Source: Bittarella massiliensis (ex Durand et al. 2017)
GTDB lineage: Bacteria > Bacillota > Clostridia > Oscillospirales > Ruminococcaceae
Direction: 5' to 3'
DNA length: 35,978 bases
Assembly (NCBI RefSeq): GCF_001486165.1
Contig: NZ_LN908977.1
Location: 959,998-995,975 of the forward strand
The notes below the pieces were generated by a model that worked only from the letters and a program-made list of their open reading frames with translations, was not told the origin of the DNA and made no database searches. The position numbers and the translations under genes were made by a program. Below, piece after piece: positions 24,099 through 32,990 of this stretch (positions within the stretch are counted from its first letter, which is position 1; each line of letters begins with the position of its first letter).

Positions 24099-24899
24099 TC
24101 ATCTCACCGTCAAAAACAAACTCTCGCCGCCGGTCTCCGGGCAGAAGGCGTACTGCCCCCCGCCCAGCCGGTGAACCTCCTTCATCCCGCCCCACCGGGG
24201 CAGGGTCGAGACCTGCAGCGTCCCGTCAAACCCCTGCTCGGTCTCCACCGGCTGGCTCACCAGGGGCCCGCCGCCGCAGGGCCCGTCGCCGATGCCCCCC
24301 ACCCCGCAGGCCCCCTCCGTTTGGTAGAGGGCGCACTCGGCAACCCTGCCGTCGGCCTCCGCCACCCCTGTCAGGCTGGCGATCTTCTCGGTGGGCTGCC
24401 GCCCCTCCAGCGCCTGGATCAGCACCAGCAGCTTCCCCGCCGCGTCGCCCGAGAGGATCCCCTGCACCCCCTCCAGCCAGGCGCGCATCTCGGCGGCGGA
24501 GCGGGCCTTGCTCGCCTCGAGCCAGGCCAAAAAGTTCACCAGCTCCAACTGGGCCTCCTCCGAGCGCCCCGCCACCTCGGCGGCGTACCCCTCGTAGGCC
24601 TCGGCCGCCATGGCGGTGTGCCGGGCCAAAAAGGAGAGGAACTCCCCGTACTCCTTGTCGCTGCCGGTCTTCTCCCGCAGGTAGGTCAGCACGTCCGCCA
24701 GCGCCCCGTACTCGGTGCCGATGTTCTCCGCGCCCCCCGGCCCCACCAGATCGTCCACCACCCCGTTGAGGGCGGTCTTCAGCTCCACGGTGGAGTTGGA
24801 GTCAAACCACTCCTTGAGCTTCTGGGCGCTCATCTTGGGGGTGTCCGCCAGCGCGCTCACCGGCTTTGCAAACCCCGTTATCTTTCTGTCTTTGAGCAC
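24099..24899 (-). CDS. Phage minor tail/baseplate-type protein
   Basis: 266 residues from GTG 24899 after GGAGAGGAGGGCATTC. The N-terminus LKDRKITGFAKPVSALADTP followed by KMSAQKLKEWFDSNSTVELKTALNG is a pattern found just upstream of fibre genes in clostridial phages. The middle is helical and alanine/glutamate-rich; the C-terminal 60 residues turn to short beta segments (VSTLPRWGGMKEVHRLGGGQYAFCPETGG). Probably connects fibres to the tail hub. No catalytic motif. Starts 18 bases after the large tail gene ends. Confidence 0.6.
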   Translation of the reverse strand: MLKDRKITGFAKPVSALADTPKMSAQKLKEWFDSNSTVELKTALNGVVDDLVGPGGAENIGTEYGALADVLTYLREKTGSDKEYGEFLSFLARHTAMAAEAYEGYAAEVAGRSEEAQLELVNFLAWLEASKARSAAEMRAWLEGVQGILSGDAAGKLLVLIQALEGRQPTEKIASLTGVAEADGRVAECALYQTEGACGVGGIGDGPCGGGPLVSQPVETEQGFDGTLQVSTLPRWGGMKEVHRLGGGQYAFCPETGGESLFLTVR

Positions 24900-24916
24900 G
24901 AATGCCCTCCTCTCCT

Positions 24917-26749
24917 CTACTTGACCTTCCCCCCCACCCCGTAGGTGATGGAGATGGACACGAACCCGAAGGGCTCGTCCAACTGGGCGTTGCGCAGTTT
25001 CAACTGAAAGAGCTGGATCTTCCGCTCCTTCACCCCGGTGGCCAGCACGCTGGGCACCTGGATGGTGCGAAAGGAGAACCGCCCGAAGTCCATCCGCTCC
25101 CAGTCGAACAGGTCGATGTTCTCCTGGGCGACCAGCCGCTCCCCCTCCTCGTCCGAGCTGTAATACACCTCGATCCCGCTGCGCTGGTAGGGCAGCGGGG
25201 CCACGTGGACATCCCGCACCGTCTTGTAGCGCGTCCAGGTGCCGAAGTGCAGGTAGGGGGTCACCCAGTAGGCCTCGATGGGGGCCCCGTCGTCCCGGTA
25301 GGCCCCCTCCTCCTCCGGCCGGCAGAAGCGGCAGACCCGCCCGTCCGCCGTGCCGAAGTAGAGGCTCTCCCCCAGCGCGCACCAGCAGACGGCGGGGATG
25401 TTGTCCCAGTAGTACCACTCGTACTGGGCGCTCCCCCCGTCCCGGTAGACCTGGCGGCTGTCCGCCAGGTAGCAGTGGCCGTTCACCGCCAGGTAGTACC
25501 GCCCCTGAAAGACGCAGGCCGCGGCCTCTGCCAGCCCCGGCTCCCCCAGCAGCCGGTTGTCGATGCGGCGGGAGCAGTGCCGCAGCATCCGCTGCTGGGT
25601 CACGGCCGTCCCCGCCACCCCGTATACCCCGTCGGGGGAGAGGAAGAGGGGCGCGTCCTCCAGCACCTGAAAGCTGTCGCTGCTCACCGCCCCGGCCCCC
25701 GCCGCCCCCTGTTGCAGGGGGAAGAGGGGGCTCCCCTCCCCGTCCAGCTCAAAGGTGCGCAAAAACTGGGTGGCGTCCTGGTCGTTGTCCTCCTTGAGGA
25801 TGATCTGGGTCTCGTACTGCCTGGCGTAGCCCATGATGGCGCTGGCGTCCCCGCCCACCTTGGTGTAGCCGGTGTCGGGGAAGTAGGTGGGGTCGTACAG
25901 CCCCGACTGCCAGTCCACGTTCTTCTCCGCCGCGTTCCCGGCCAGGAACACCCGGGTGTCGTTTTTCCCGCCGTAGATGCCGAAGAGCCGGCAGCCGTCG
26001 ATCTTCTGCCGGTGGCCGGCCACCGTCTTGCGGTAGGTGATGACCACGTTGTCCACGTTCTGCACCGCCTTGGGGGGCGCTGTTTTAAAGGTCACCCGCC
26101 CCGCGGCCCGGTCCACCGTGAAGTCGGTCCCCTCGGCCTTGGCGGCCCCCGCCACCACCGCCGTCACCGCCGCCCCGTCCAGCCCGCCGGTGCTCAGTTG
26201 AAAGGCGGTGGCCGACCCGTCGGCCTGAAAGCTCTCCTTCCGGCCCGGGGTCAGCAGGTTCACCGCCTCAAAGGTCTTGCCGCCCCCCGCCGGGGGCGCG
26301 CCGATGCGCACCGTCGGCAGGTAGGCCACCTCGGCCACCGGGCGGACGGCCGCGCCGTCGTAGCGGCGGTAGGTCACCCCGTCCAGCAGGTAGAGGCAGT
26401 CCCCCATCACAAAGCTGCGGGAGCGCCCCGCCGCCATCCCGGTGCAGAGCTGGGTCAGCCCCCCGTCCGCCCCCACCCGGTAGAGGGCGGTGCCGATGTG
26501 GGCCAGCAGCTGTTCCCCGCCGCCCCCGGCCAGCCTGTGCAGCCCCCAGACCCGGCCGCTGCCCTGGGCCACCCGCTTGTAGCCGGTGCGCTTGACCGGG
26601 AAGAAGGCCTGGTCGGCGATCATGTTCAGCGCGTCGGGGGAGCGGCTGACATCCACCTGGGTGCTGTCGGAGGAAAAGTCCACCCCCCGAAACTGCTGGA
26701 TCACCACCGGCGCGAGGGGGCGGCCGGCGGGCAGTTGATAACGGCTCAT
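24917..26749 (-). CDS. Large tail-hub protein, P22 gp10-like
   Basis: 610 residues, ATG overlapping the previous stop (ATGA). Starts with FRGVDFSSDSTQVDVSRSPDALNMIADQ, then successive beta-rich blades (AHIGTALYRVGADGGLTQL, RSFVMGDCLYLLDG, LFGIYGGKNDTRVFLAGN, LYFGTADGRVCRFCRP), consistent with a propeller or multi-blade beta protein. Length and opening motif match tail/DNA-stabilisation proteins of podoviruses (P22 gp10 type). It would close the portal channel after packaging. The absence of tape-measure or sheath genes in the window supports a short tail. Homology assignment is by pattern only. Confidence 0.6.
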   Translation of the reverse strand: MSRYQLPAGRPLAPVVIQQFRGVDFSSDSTQVDVSRSPDALNMIADQAFFPVKRTGYKRVAQGSGRVWGLHRLAGGGGEQLLAHIGTALYRVGADGGLTQLCTGMAAGRSRSFVMGDCLYLLDGVTYRRYDGAAVRPVAEVAYLPTVRIGAPPAGGGKTFEAVNLLTPGRKESFQADGSATAFQLSTGGLDGAAVTAVVAGAAKAEGTDFTVDRAAGRVTFKTAPPKAVQNVDNVVITYRKTVAGHRQKIDGCRLFGIYGGKNDTRVFLAGNAAEKNVDWQSGLYDPTYFPDTGYTKVGGDASAIMGYARQYETQIILKEDNDQDATQFLRTFELDGEGSPLFPLQQGAAGAGAVSSDSFQVLEDAPLFLSPDGVYGVAGTAVTQQRMLRHCSRRIDNRLLGEPGLAEAAACVFQGRYYLAVNGHCYLADSRQVYRDGGSAQYEWYYWDNIPAVCWCALGESLYFGTADGRVCRFCRPEEEGAYRDDGAPIEAYWVTPYLHFGTWTRYKTVRDVHVAPLPYQRSGIEVYYSSDEEGERLVAQENIDLFDWERMDFGRFSFRTIQVPSVLATGVKERKIQLFQLKLRNAQLDEPFGFVSISITYGVGGKVK

Positions 26750-27129
26750 CGCCCGTCCCCCCCGTAGCAGTCGGCCACCGGCACGAAGTCCGCCGGGGAG
26801 AGGGCCGCCAGGGCCGCGTCGTACACGGCGTTAAAGTAGTTGGCCTTGCCCGGGTCGTCGTCCATCACCAGCATCCCCGCCAGCCCGTAGGGCAGGGCCC
26901 CCGCCAGCAGCTCCTCCCGGTAGGGCAGCTCCTCCCCCTCGGTCGTAATTCGAGGCAAGGCGGCCAGGGGCGGGTGTCCCCTGGCCCGCCGCAGGGCCTG
27001 TTCCGCCGGGTAGGCCCCGGCCAGCAGCAGGTTGACCAGGGGCACCAGCTTGTCCCGGTAGCCCTTGGCCCGGTCGCGGCTCTCGGCCATCAGCGCCAGG
27101 GCGGCGCCGTAGAGGTCGTCGGCGGTCAT
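26746..27129 (-). CDS. Head-tail connector-type protein
   Basis: 127 residues from ATG 27129, one base after the capsid stop. Mostly helical: MTADDLYGAALALMAESRDRAKGYRDKLVPLVNLLLA, then LPRITTEGEELPYREELLAGALPYGLAG, a block seen in adaptor proteins that follow the capsid gene in clostridial phages. Position between capsid and tail-hub genes supports a connector role. Confidence 0.65.
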   Translation of the reverse strand: MTADDLYGAALALMAESRDRAKGYRDKLVPLVNLLLAGAYPAEQALRRARGHPPLAALPRITTEGEELPYREELLAGALPYGLAGMLVMDDDPGKANYFNAVYDAALAALSPADFVPVADCYGGDGR

Positions 27130-27130
27130 C

Positions 27131-28174
27131 TTAGGCCACCAGCTCGGCCAAGTCGCTGGGGAATTTGCCCTCGGCATAGGCCACCGCCTTGACGGTGGTG
27201 CCGGCGGCAATGGCCCCTAGGGCGGCGGCGTAGACCTGGGCGGTCTTGGAGTAGCGGGGGTCGGTGCCGTCGGTGGTGTAGAGGATCTTGCCCGCCCCCT
27301 CGCAGGTGATGGCGCCGGAAGACTTGGCGATGCTCACCGCCCCCAGCTTGGCGGCGCTGTCCACCGCCGCGTAGCAGGCCCCGGAGCGGGCGCCCAGCAC
27401 AAAGGCGTCGTAGATGTTGCGCCCCTCCAGCAGGTGGCCGGAGATGCCCGGAGGGTCCAGGTGCAGGTGGGTGTCGTGGAGTTTGGCCGGCTCCAGCACG
27501 GCCGAGCGGTGCCACAGCTCAAAGTAGACCCCCTCGGGGAAGTAGCGGGAGGGCACCTTGATGACCGCGTTGCCGTCCAGCTCCCCCACCTCGCCCTTGG
27601 CCACCGACTTCTTGCCCAGCTCGCCGATGGCGATGAACTCGTCCGAGCCCTTGATCAGCCGGTAGACTTCTGGGGTCACAAAGAGGAAGCGCCCCTCGTC
27701 CGGGGCGATGTTCTCGTCCAAAAACTCCCCGGCGGCGGCCACCATGTCCACCACCGTGGCCTTGGTGGGCTTGGCGATGCCCGCCACCCTGCCGGCCTGC
27801 TGGGCCACCTGGGCAAAGACCCGCTTGTCCATGTTGGGGATGGCCTGCTCGTCCAGCTGCAGCCGCAGCATCCGCCCGGCGTTTTTCACCCCCATCTGCT
27901 CGGAGTTGTTCCCCTTGTCCACGGTGAGGGAGAAGCCCTCGTCCACCTCCAGGGTGAAGGTCTGCACCGTGTCCTGCATCTCCTGGGGCTCGCCGTAGCG
28001 GTTGGTGCCGGTGCGCCTGTAGGCGGCCATGGGCACGGTCTGGGGGGTCACCACCTCCAGGGTCTTGACGCCGGTGAACTTGTAGTCGCCGTTGGTGTGG
28101 GCCTTCACGTAGCTGCCGTGGGTGAAGGCGGTCGCGATCTTGTCCGAAAATTTGCTTGCCAGATTGATGGCCAT
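27131..28174 (-). CDS. Major capsid protein with C-terminal chitobiase-type module
   Basis: 347 residues, ATG 28174 after GAAGGAGAGAGGACT. N-terminus MAINLASKFSDKIATAFTHGS, then YKFTGVKTLEVVTPQTVPM and YRRTGTNRYGEPQEMQDTVQTFTLEVDEGFSLTVDKGNN, a P22-type/N4-gp56-like coat family seen in Firmicute phages. The fold continues to about residue 285 (EGRNIYDAFVLGARSG). The last 60 residues (ITCEGAGKILYTTDGTDPRY ... AIAAGTTVKAVAYAEGKF) match the chitobiase/beta-hexosaminidase C-terminal or Fn3-associated type of Ig-like module (YTTDGxDP...TTVKA). It would sit on the outside of the capsid as a decoration, possibly binding glycans. Follows the scaffold gene in the usual order. Confidence 0.85.
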   Translation of the reverse strand: MAINLASKFSDKIATAFTHGSYVKAHTNGDYKFTGVKTLEVVTPQTVPMAAYRRTGTNRYGEPQEMQDTVQTFTLEVDEGFSLTVDKGNNSEQMGVKNAGRMLRLQLDEQAIPNMDKRVFAQVAQQAGRVAGIAKPTKATVVDMVAAAGEFLDENIAPDEGRFLFVTPEVYRLIKGSDEFIAIGELGKKSVAKGEVGELDGNAVIKVPSRYFPEGVYFELWHRSAVLEPAKLHDTHLHLDPPGISGHLLEGRNIYDAFVLGARSGACYAAVDSAAKLGAVSIAKSSGAITCEGAGKILYTTDGTDPRYSKTAQVYAAALGAIAAGTTVKAVAYAEGKFPSDLAELVA

Positions 28175-28191
28175 AGTCCTCTCTCCTTCTC

Positions 28192-28854
28192 TCATTCAAA
28201 AAATCCCTGGAGGAAGGGGTCTGCCTCGTCCTGCCCCGCCTCCCCCGCCAGACTGCCGACGGCCGCCTGCCGGTTTCGCTCGTTTTGCTCCAGCGCGGCC
28301 AGCTTGGCCTTGAGCTGGGCGTTCTCGTGGCGGCGGTAGGCCTCCACCAGGGGCTCCCCCGCCGCCGCCCGCCGCCACACCTCGTCGGGGATGTCCGCCA
28401 CCCCCACCTCGGGGTAGGCCTCGAAAAAGCGGCGGTACTCGGCCCGCCGCCCCTCCTCCGGCGAGGGGGCGGCCCCCGCCATCTGCTCTTTCAGGGCCCG
28501 CACGTACTCCCCCCGGCTCAGGCCGGAGCGGGCGGCAAAGGCGTCCAGCACCTCCCAGGCCGGGTCCCGGCGCAGCTCGTCCCGCTCCTGGCGGATGTGG
28601 TCGTAGTCCAGCCCCTTCTGGGCCAGGGACACCGCCTCGGAAAGGGGCACCTCCCGCGCCTGTCCCAGGTGGGTGAGGCGAACTATAAGTTCGTCTTCCT
28701 CCCCCTCCCCGGGCGCCTCTTCGACAGGGGTCCCCCCGTCCTCGGCCGCCTCCCAGACGGCCTCCCCCAGGGCCTGCTCCCCCTCCTCGGGGGCGGGGGG
28801 CTCCTCGCCCCCCTCGGCAAACCACTGCAAGGGCAGTCTCAGCAGTCTCTCCAT
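28192..28854 (-). CDS. Capsid scaffolding protein
   Basis: 220 residues, ATG 28854 after GAAGGAGGAGAGACGAG; a longer frame upstream lacks such a site. MERLLRLPLQWFAEGG is the usual opening of clostridial scaffold/capsid leaders, followed by an acidic disordered stretch (EEPPAPEEGEQ ... EEAPGEGEEDE), helical DYDHIRQERDELRRDPAWEVLD and a C-terminal coiled coil NAQLKAKLAALEQNERNRQAA. Acts inside the procapsid during head assembly. Immediately precedes the capsid gene. Confidence 0.85.
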   Translation of the reverse strand: MERLLRLPLQWFAEGGEEPPAPEEGEQALGEAVWEAAEDGGTPVEEAPGEGEEDELIVRLTHLGQAREVPLSEAVSLAQKGLDYDHIRQERDELRRDPAWEVLDAFAARSGLSRGEYVRALKEQMAGAAPSPEEGRRAEYRRFFEAYPEVGVADIPDEVWRRAAAGEPLVEAYRRHENAQLKAKLAALEQNERNRQAAVGSLAGEAGQDEADPFLQGFFE

Positions 28855-28960
28855 CTCGTCTCTCCTCCTTCTGCCCGCCGCTGGTTTCTCGGCGGGGCGC
28901 AAAAGGGCGGCCGGCGGCGTTGGTTTCCCGCCGCCCGCCGCCCCCGCAGCCATCTCAAGC

Positions 28961-28977
28961 GGGGCCTCCCAGGCCCC
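28961..28977 (-). other. Intergenic hairpin between portal and scaffold
   Basis: Perfect 7-bp stem GGGGCCT / AGGCCCC with a 3-base loop, 10 bases after the portal stop, no T-run. May act as an mRNA processing or stability element that separates portal from the highly expressed head genes. Confidence 0.4.
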
Positions 28978-28987
28978 GGACCGCCCC

Positions 28988-30523
28988 TCAAGGGGCCCCC
29001 CGCTCCCCGGCCTGCCCCTCCCGCCCCTGTTTGAGGGCGGCGATCAGCCCGGCCTTGTTGCGGATATAGCCGTCGGGGATGCTCTCCAAATAGGTCACCG
29101 GGTCGGTGATGATCCCCCGGGCAAAGAGGTTGTCCACCGTCTGCACCTGCATCAGCTCCGACCAGTAGGTCGAGGCCCCCACGTCCACGTTGAGCTGCAG
29201 GCACATCTCCCCCAGCAGGGAGAAGTCGAAGTCCAGCTCCCGCTTCTCCCCGCCGCCGTCCTGGTAGAGCACCCGGCGGGTGCCGTAGTGGGCCCGCATC
29301 ATGTCCAAAAAGATGCGGACGGTGTCCTCCACAAACTGGTAAAAAGCCATCCGCTGCAATTCCAGCGGCACCGACGAGGCCTTCTGCACCGCGATGATGG
29401 CCGAGGTGTTGTCCGGCCGCACGTTGCCCAGGGCCGCGTCGGAAGCGCCCATCAGGTCCTTGGTGTAGCCGATCACCTTGTCGATGAGGGTCATCACCTG
29501 GGCCGGCATCTCCGCGGTGGCCGTCCTTGCCGTCACCGCGTCGGCCAGGTTGCCGTTGGCCGCCACCGCCACCCCCACCCGGTTGTCCCACCCGTTGGGG
29601 AAGGCCGCCCGGGAGTAGACGATTTTGGGGAAGGCCATCCGCTTGGCGTGCTCCATGCACATGGCCATCAGCTTGTTGATGAAGATCTGGTTGGGGATCA
29701 GCCCCGAAATGGCCGCCCGCCCGTGGCAGCAGTCCTTCACCGGCTGCCAGCTCATCCCCGCCAGGGGGTAGCGGGTGAGGCCGGTGTCAAAGGGGGGCTT
29801 CAGCACCGCCGTCTCGGTGCAGCGGGTGCAAAAGACCCGGGTCTCCCCGCCGGTGCGCACCTTCCAGAACTTGGTCAGCACCGTCACCCGCTCCTCGTCC
29901 TCGTCCTCCCGCCCCGGCCGCCCGTCCCCGTCGGGGACGATGGCCGCCGCCGTCTCCTCGTCCGGGGCCAGGCGGCGGGCGCTGTCGGGCAGCAGCCGGG
30001 AGACCACCGCCACCCAGGGCTGGGACTGGATGTCCCCCCGCTGGGTGTTGCCGAAATAGCAGTCGGTGTTCTCGATGACCTCGGTCTTGATCCTCCCCCG
30101 CGCCTCCTGGCCGGTGGCCTCCTCCGGGTCGAACCAGGCGTAGAGGAAACCGTCCCCGTCCACCGCCGCGTTGCGGACGATGAGCCGGTTCTTGGCCTTG
30201 GTGCCGTCCTGCTCCATGATCTTGGCAAACTGCTGGCTCACCACCTCCAGGGCGATCTGCTCCCCCTCGTCCGGCTTGCCGTCGAACAGGCTCACCTGGG
30301 CGGCCACGTCGTCCGAGACGATGGTGGCCAAAAAGTAGGAGAGCACCCGCCCCAGCACGTTGAAGACCGGCTTGTCCAGATCGGGGGCGTTCACCCCCTC
30401 CCACTGCTTGCCCAGGTAGAAGTTCTCATTTTGCCGCACCGTCTCGTACAGGCCGATGCGCTCCTTGTGCTCGATCCCCTTGCGGTACTCCCGAAAGAGC
30501 TCCGCCGGCTCGGTGGCGATCAC
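28988..30523 (-). CDS. Phage portal protein
   Basis: 511 residues, GTG 30523 overlapping the previous stop (GTGA). Landmarks: YRKGIEHKERIGLYETVRQNENFYLGKQWEG, VFNVLGRVLSYFLATIVSDD, NAAVDGDGFLYAWFDPE, QVMTLIDKVIGYTKDLMGASDAALGN and DNTSAIIAVQKASSVPLELQR, the pattern of podovirus-type portals of Firmicute phages. Forms the dodecameric ring through which DNA enters. The small membrane protein gene and terminase lie directly upstream. Confidence 0.88.
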   Translation of the reverse strand: MIATEPAELFREYRKGIEHKERIGLYETVRQNENFYLGKQWEGVNAPDLDKPVFNVLGRVLSYFLATIVSDDVAAQVSLFDGKPDEGEQIALEVVSQQFAKIMEQDGTKAKNRLIVRNAAVDGDGFLYAWFDPEEATGQEARGRIKTEVIENTDCYFGNTQRGDIQSQPWVAVVSRLLPDSARRLAPDEETAAAIVPDGDGRPGREDEDEERVTVLTKFWKVRTGGETRVFCTRCTETAVLKPPFDTGLTRYPLAGMSWQPVKDCCHGRAAISGLIPNQIFINKLMAMCMEHAKRMAFPKIVYSRAAFPNGWDNRVGVAVAANGNLADAVTARTATAEMPAQVMTLIDKVIGYTKDLMGASDAALGNVRPDNTSAIIAVQKASSVPLELQRMAFYQFVEDTVRIFLDMMRAHYGTRRVLYQDGGGEKRELDFDFSLLGEMCLQLNVDVGASTYWSELMQVQTVDNLFARGIITDPVTYLESIPDGYIRNKAGLIAALKQGREGQAGERGAP

Positions 30524-30756
30524 TCCTCATCCCCCCTCTGCGCGCCCTGGGGGGCGCCGTCGTAGTCCCAGAGGTTCTGCCACTGCCGGTCCAGTTCCTC
30601 CCGGTCCGGCCCGGGCCGCCCCTCTCCCCTTCCTTCGTCCCCTCCCCGCCGCTGGCGCAGCCAGAGCAGGGTCACCCCCGCCGCGGCCGCCGCGCAGAGC
30701 AGCAGGGCGCACAGGCAGAGCAGCAGCAGGGCCGCCGCCATCAATCCTTCCGTCAT
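30520..30756 (-). CDS. Small phage membrane protein between terminase and portal
   Basis: 78 residues, ATG 30756 after GGAGGTTGAGGAG. One membrane segment (MAAALLLLCLCALLLCAAAAAG) followed by a basic then acidic tail ending LDRQWQNLWDYDGAPQG. The final 'W.NL..YDG' motif is common in the small protein found at this place in clostridial phages. Function unknown. Confidence 0.7.
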   Translation of the reverse strand: MTEGLMAAALLLLCLCALLLCAAAAAGVTLLWLRQRRGGDEGRGEGRPGPDREELDRQWQNLWDYDGAPQGAQRGDEE

Positions 30757-30760
30757 CTCC

Positions 30761-32080
30761 TCAACCTCCGTAGTGTAAAAAGTCGCCCAGCTCCCCGCCG
30801 GGGGGGTCTCCCTCCCCCTCCCGCGGGGGCAGAGCGGGCGCCGGCCGCCCCGCCGCAAAGTAGCGCAGGGCGTCCGGCGCGTGGGTGATCTCGTGGGGCT
30901 GCCCGGCCGCGTCACTGGGCCGCCGCCCGTCAAACTGCAACTGGGGCAGGCAGCGGATCAGGTTGGGGCAGCAGCGAAAGACCGTCAGCGCCGCCCAGCG
31001 GGCCCCCGGCTCCCCCCGGGGGCGCAGCCACTCCCTGAGGTCCATCCACCCGCTCACCCGGCTGTTCTGCGCCCGGGTCAGGGGGATGCCCCCCTCCCCG
31101 AAGATCTCCGCCACGCTCTTGCCGGTGTCCTGGCGGCGGTTCCACATGTCCGGCGGGGCCAGCCAGCCCTCGATGGGCTCCCCCCCGGCGGCCTCTAAAA
31201 TGGCCCGCGCCGCCTCGCTGACAATCAGCCCCGGCCGGTAGAGCTCCCGGTAGACCCAGGCCCGGCCCCCCTCGTCCAGGGCGATGAAGTAGCCCGCCAG
31301 CATGTCCAGCCCGTAGTCCATGGCGAAGTAGCGCCGCCAGTGCCCCGGGATGGGGAAGGGATCGCAGACGTGGATGTCCTCCCGCCACTCGGTGAAGTAC
31401 TGCCCGGCGAAGACGTTCCAGTCCCCCTCCAGCCAGGCCCGGCGCAGGTCGTCCGGCAGGCTTTCCAGCATGGCCAGGTAGCCCGGGTCGCTGTCCATCA
31501 GGGCCCGGTTGTCGTACACCCGGGCGGGGATGAAGGCGTAGTCCTCCCCCCGCTCGGCCCCCCGGTAGTCCCGGTCGATGAACAGCCGCTTCACCCAGCC
31601 GTGGCCCACCCCGCCCGGGTTGCAGGTCAGGTACATCCGCTTGGGGAAGGGGTTGGCCCCGCGGATGCAGGCGGTGAGGGTGTGAAACTGGTACTCGGTG
31701 AACTGGGTGGCCTCGTCCAAAAAGATCACGTCGTACTCCTGCCCCTGGTACTGCAGCACGTCCCGCTCGCTGTCGCAGTAGCCGAACTTCAACCGGCTGC
31801 CGTTGGCAAAGGAAAAGGCCTTGTCCCCCTCTTTGTAGGCGGCAAGGCCCTTCAGCTCCCCCTGCAAGGGGAGGATGTGGTTCTCTTTGAGCTCCGGAAA
31901 GGTCCGCCGCAGCAGCAGCATCCGGATGCCGGGGTAGCGCACCCCCATTAAAGTCGCCTTTTTGCGCACCGCCCAGCTCTTTCCCCCGCCCCGAGCGCCG
32001 CCGTAGGCCACAAAGCGGCTGCGGGCGAGGAAGAACTCCCGCTGGCGGGGGTTGGGCGGTGCGATGAGCCGATCAGGCAA
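30761..32080 (-). CDS. Terminase large subunit
   Basis: 439 residues from TTG 32080, chosen because GAGGGGGAGGGAACGGGA precedes it and because LPDRLIAPPNPRQREFFLAR is the normal beginning of this family; the longer frame to 32248 enters the repeat array. ATPase motifs: Walker A-type GGARGGGKSWAVR, Walker B DVIFLDEA, coupling motif TCNPGG. The nuclease part has MDYGLDMLAGYFIALDEGGR, PPDMWNRRQDTG and the late acidic EITHAPDALRYF. Drives DNA into the procapsid through the portal and cuts it. PBSX/Terminase_3-like group. Confidence 0.92.
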   Translation of the reverse strand: MPDRLIAPPNPRQREFFLARSRFVAYGGARGGGKSWAVRKKATLMGVRYPGIRMLLLRRTFPELKENHILPLQGELKGLAAYKEGDKAFSFANGSRLKFGYCDSERDVLQYQGQEYDVIFLDEATQFTEYQFHTLTACIRGANPFPKRMYLTCNPGGVGHGWVKRLFIDRDYRGAERGEDYAFIPARVYDNRALMDSDPGYLAMLESLPDDLRRAWLEGDWNVFAGQYFTEWREDIHVCDPFPIPGHWRRYFAMDYGLDMLAGYFIALDEGGRAWVYRELYRPGLIVSEAARAILEAAGGEPIEGWLAPPDMWNRRQDTGKSVAEIFGEGGIPLTRAQNSRVSGWMDLREWLRPRGEPGARWAALTVFRCCPNLIRCLPQLQFDGRRPSDAAGQPHEITHAPDALRYFAAGRPAPALPPREGEGDPPGGELGDFLHYGG

Positions 32081-32254
32081 TCCCGTTCCCTCCCCCTCTG
32101 TCTTGGAGCCGTTTGCAGCCCCCCTGTCCTCTGCCATTCTCCCGCGTTCCCCCGTTGGAGATGGAAAGGGTGCTTCCCCGTAGCCCCCGCCCGCCAAACC
32201 GACCCCTCTCCCGCTTTTCCCCGTCGGGGTCGGGAGCGCGCGCCGCAACGCCCC

Positions 32255-32990
32255 CCGCCCGCCAAATCACAAATTGACCGTCGTCGGGAAAAACGCCCAC
32301 CAGCAGAGGCCGGGCGGGACTGATGTGCCCGCTGGGCAATACCCGCCCCTCCCGTCTCATGTCTCGGCAGTCTAAAAATCTCCTGCCATCTGCCCGCTTC
32401 CCGCTTTTCCCCTACTGGAATCGAAAGAGCGCTTCCCCACAGCCCCGCCTGCCAAATTGCAAATCAGCCGCAGGCGGGGAAGAACGCCCACCCGTAGGGG
32501 CCGGGCGGGACCGATGCGCCTGCTGGGCAATACCCGCCCTTCCCGCCTCATGTCTCGGCAGCCAAGGCCCCCTGCCATTTGCCCTTCTCCCACGTTTCCC
32601 CTATTGAGATTGAGAGAGCGCGTCGCAGCAGCCCCGCCTGTCAAACCACAAGCCAGTCGCAGGCGGGGAAGAACACCCACTCGCAGAGGTTGAGCGGGAC
32701 CAATGTACCCGCTGGGCAATACCCGCCTCTCCCGCCTCATGTCTTGGCAGTCTAAGAACCCCCTGTCACCTGCCCGCTTCCCGCTTTTCCCCTATTGGGA
32801 TTGAGAGAGCACTTCCCAGCAGCCCCACCTGCCAAATTGCAAATCAGCCTCGGGCAGGGAAAACACCCGCCAACAGAAGGTCGACCGGAACCGATGTACT
32901 TGACCCCGCCTGTCAAACCGCAAGCCAGCCGCAGTCGGAAAAACGCCCCCTCACGAAAGTCCGGCGAGAGCCGATGCGCCTACTGAGCAA
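32255..32990. repeat. 190-bp tandem array between the terminase genes, each unit with a hairpin
   Basis: The anchor GCTGGGCAATACCCGCC recurs at 32331, 32522 and 32711 (steps of 191 and 189). A fourth unit is truncated, and a diverged copy of the anchor (TACTGAGCAA, 32981-32990) overlaps the end of the small terminase gene. Units also share CTCATGTCT(C/T)GGCAG and TTTTCCCCTA(C/T)TG. Each has an inverted repeat CCCCGCCTG ... CAGGCGGGG around a 17-20-base loop, best kept at about 32441-32480 and 32631-32670. No coding frame persists. Position suggests a packaging (pac) region or an mRNA structure; this is inference. Confidence 0.75.

Noticed and set aside
28855-28953. Longer N-terminus for the scaffold protein
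   Set aside because: The ATG at 28953 has no good ribosome-binding site, while ATG 28854 follows GAAGGAGGAGAG and starts with the expected motif.
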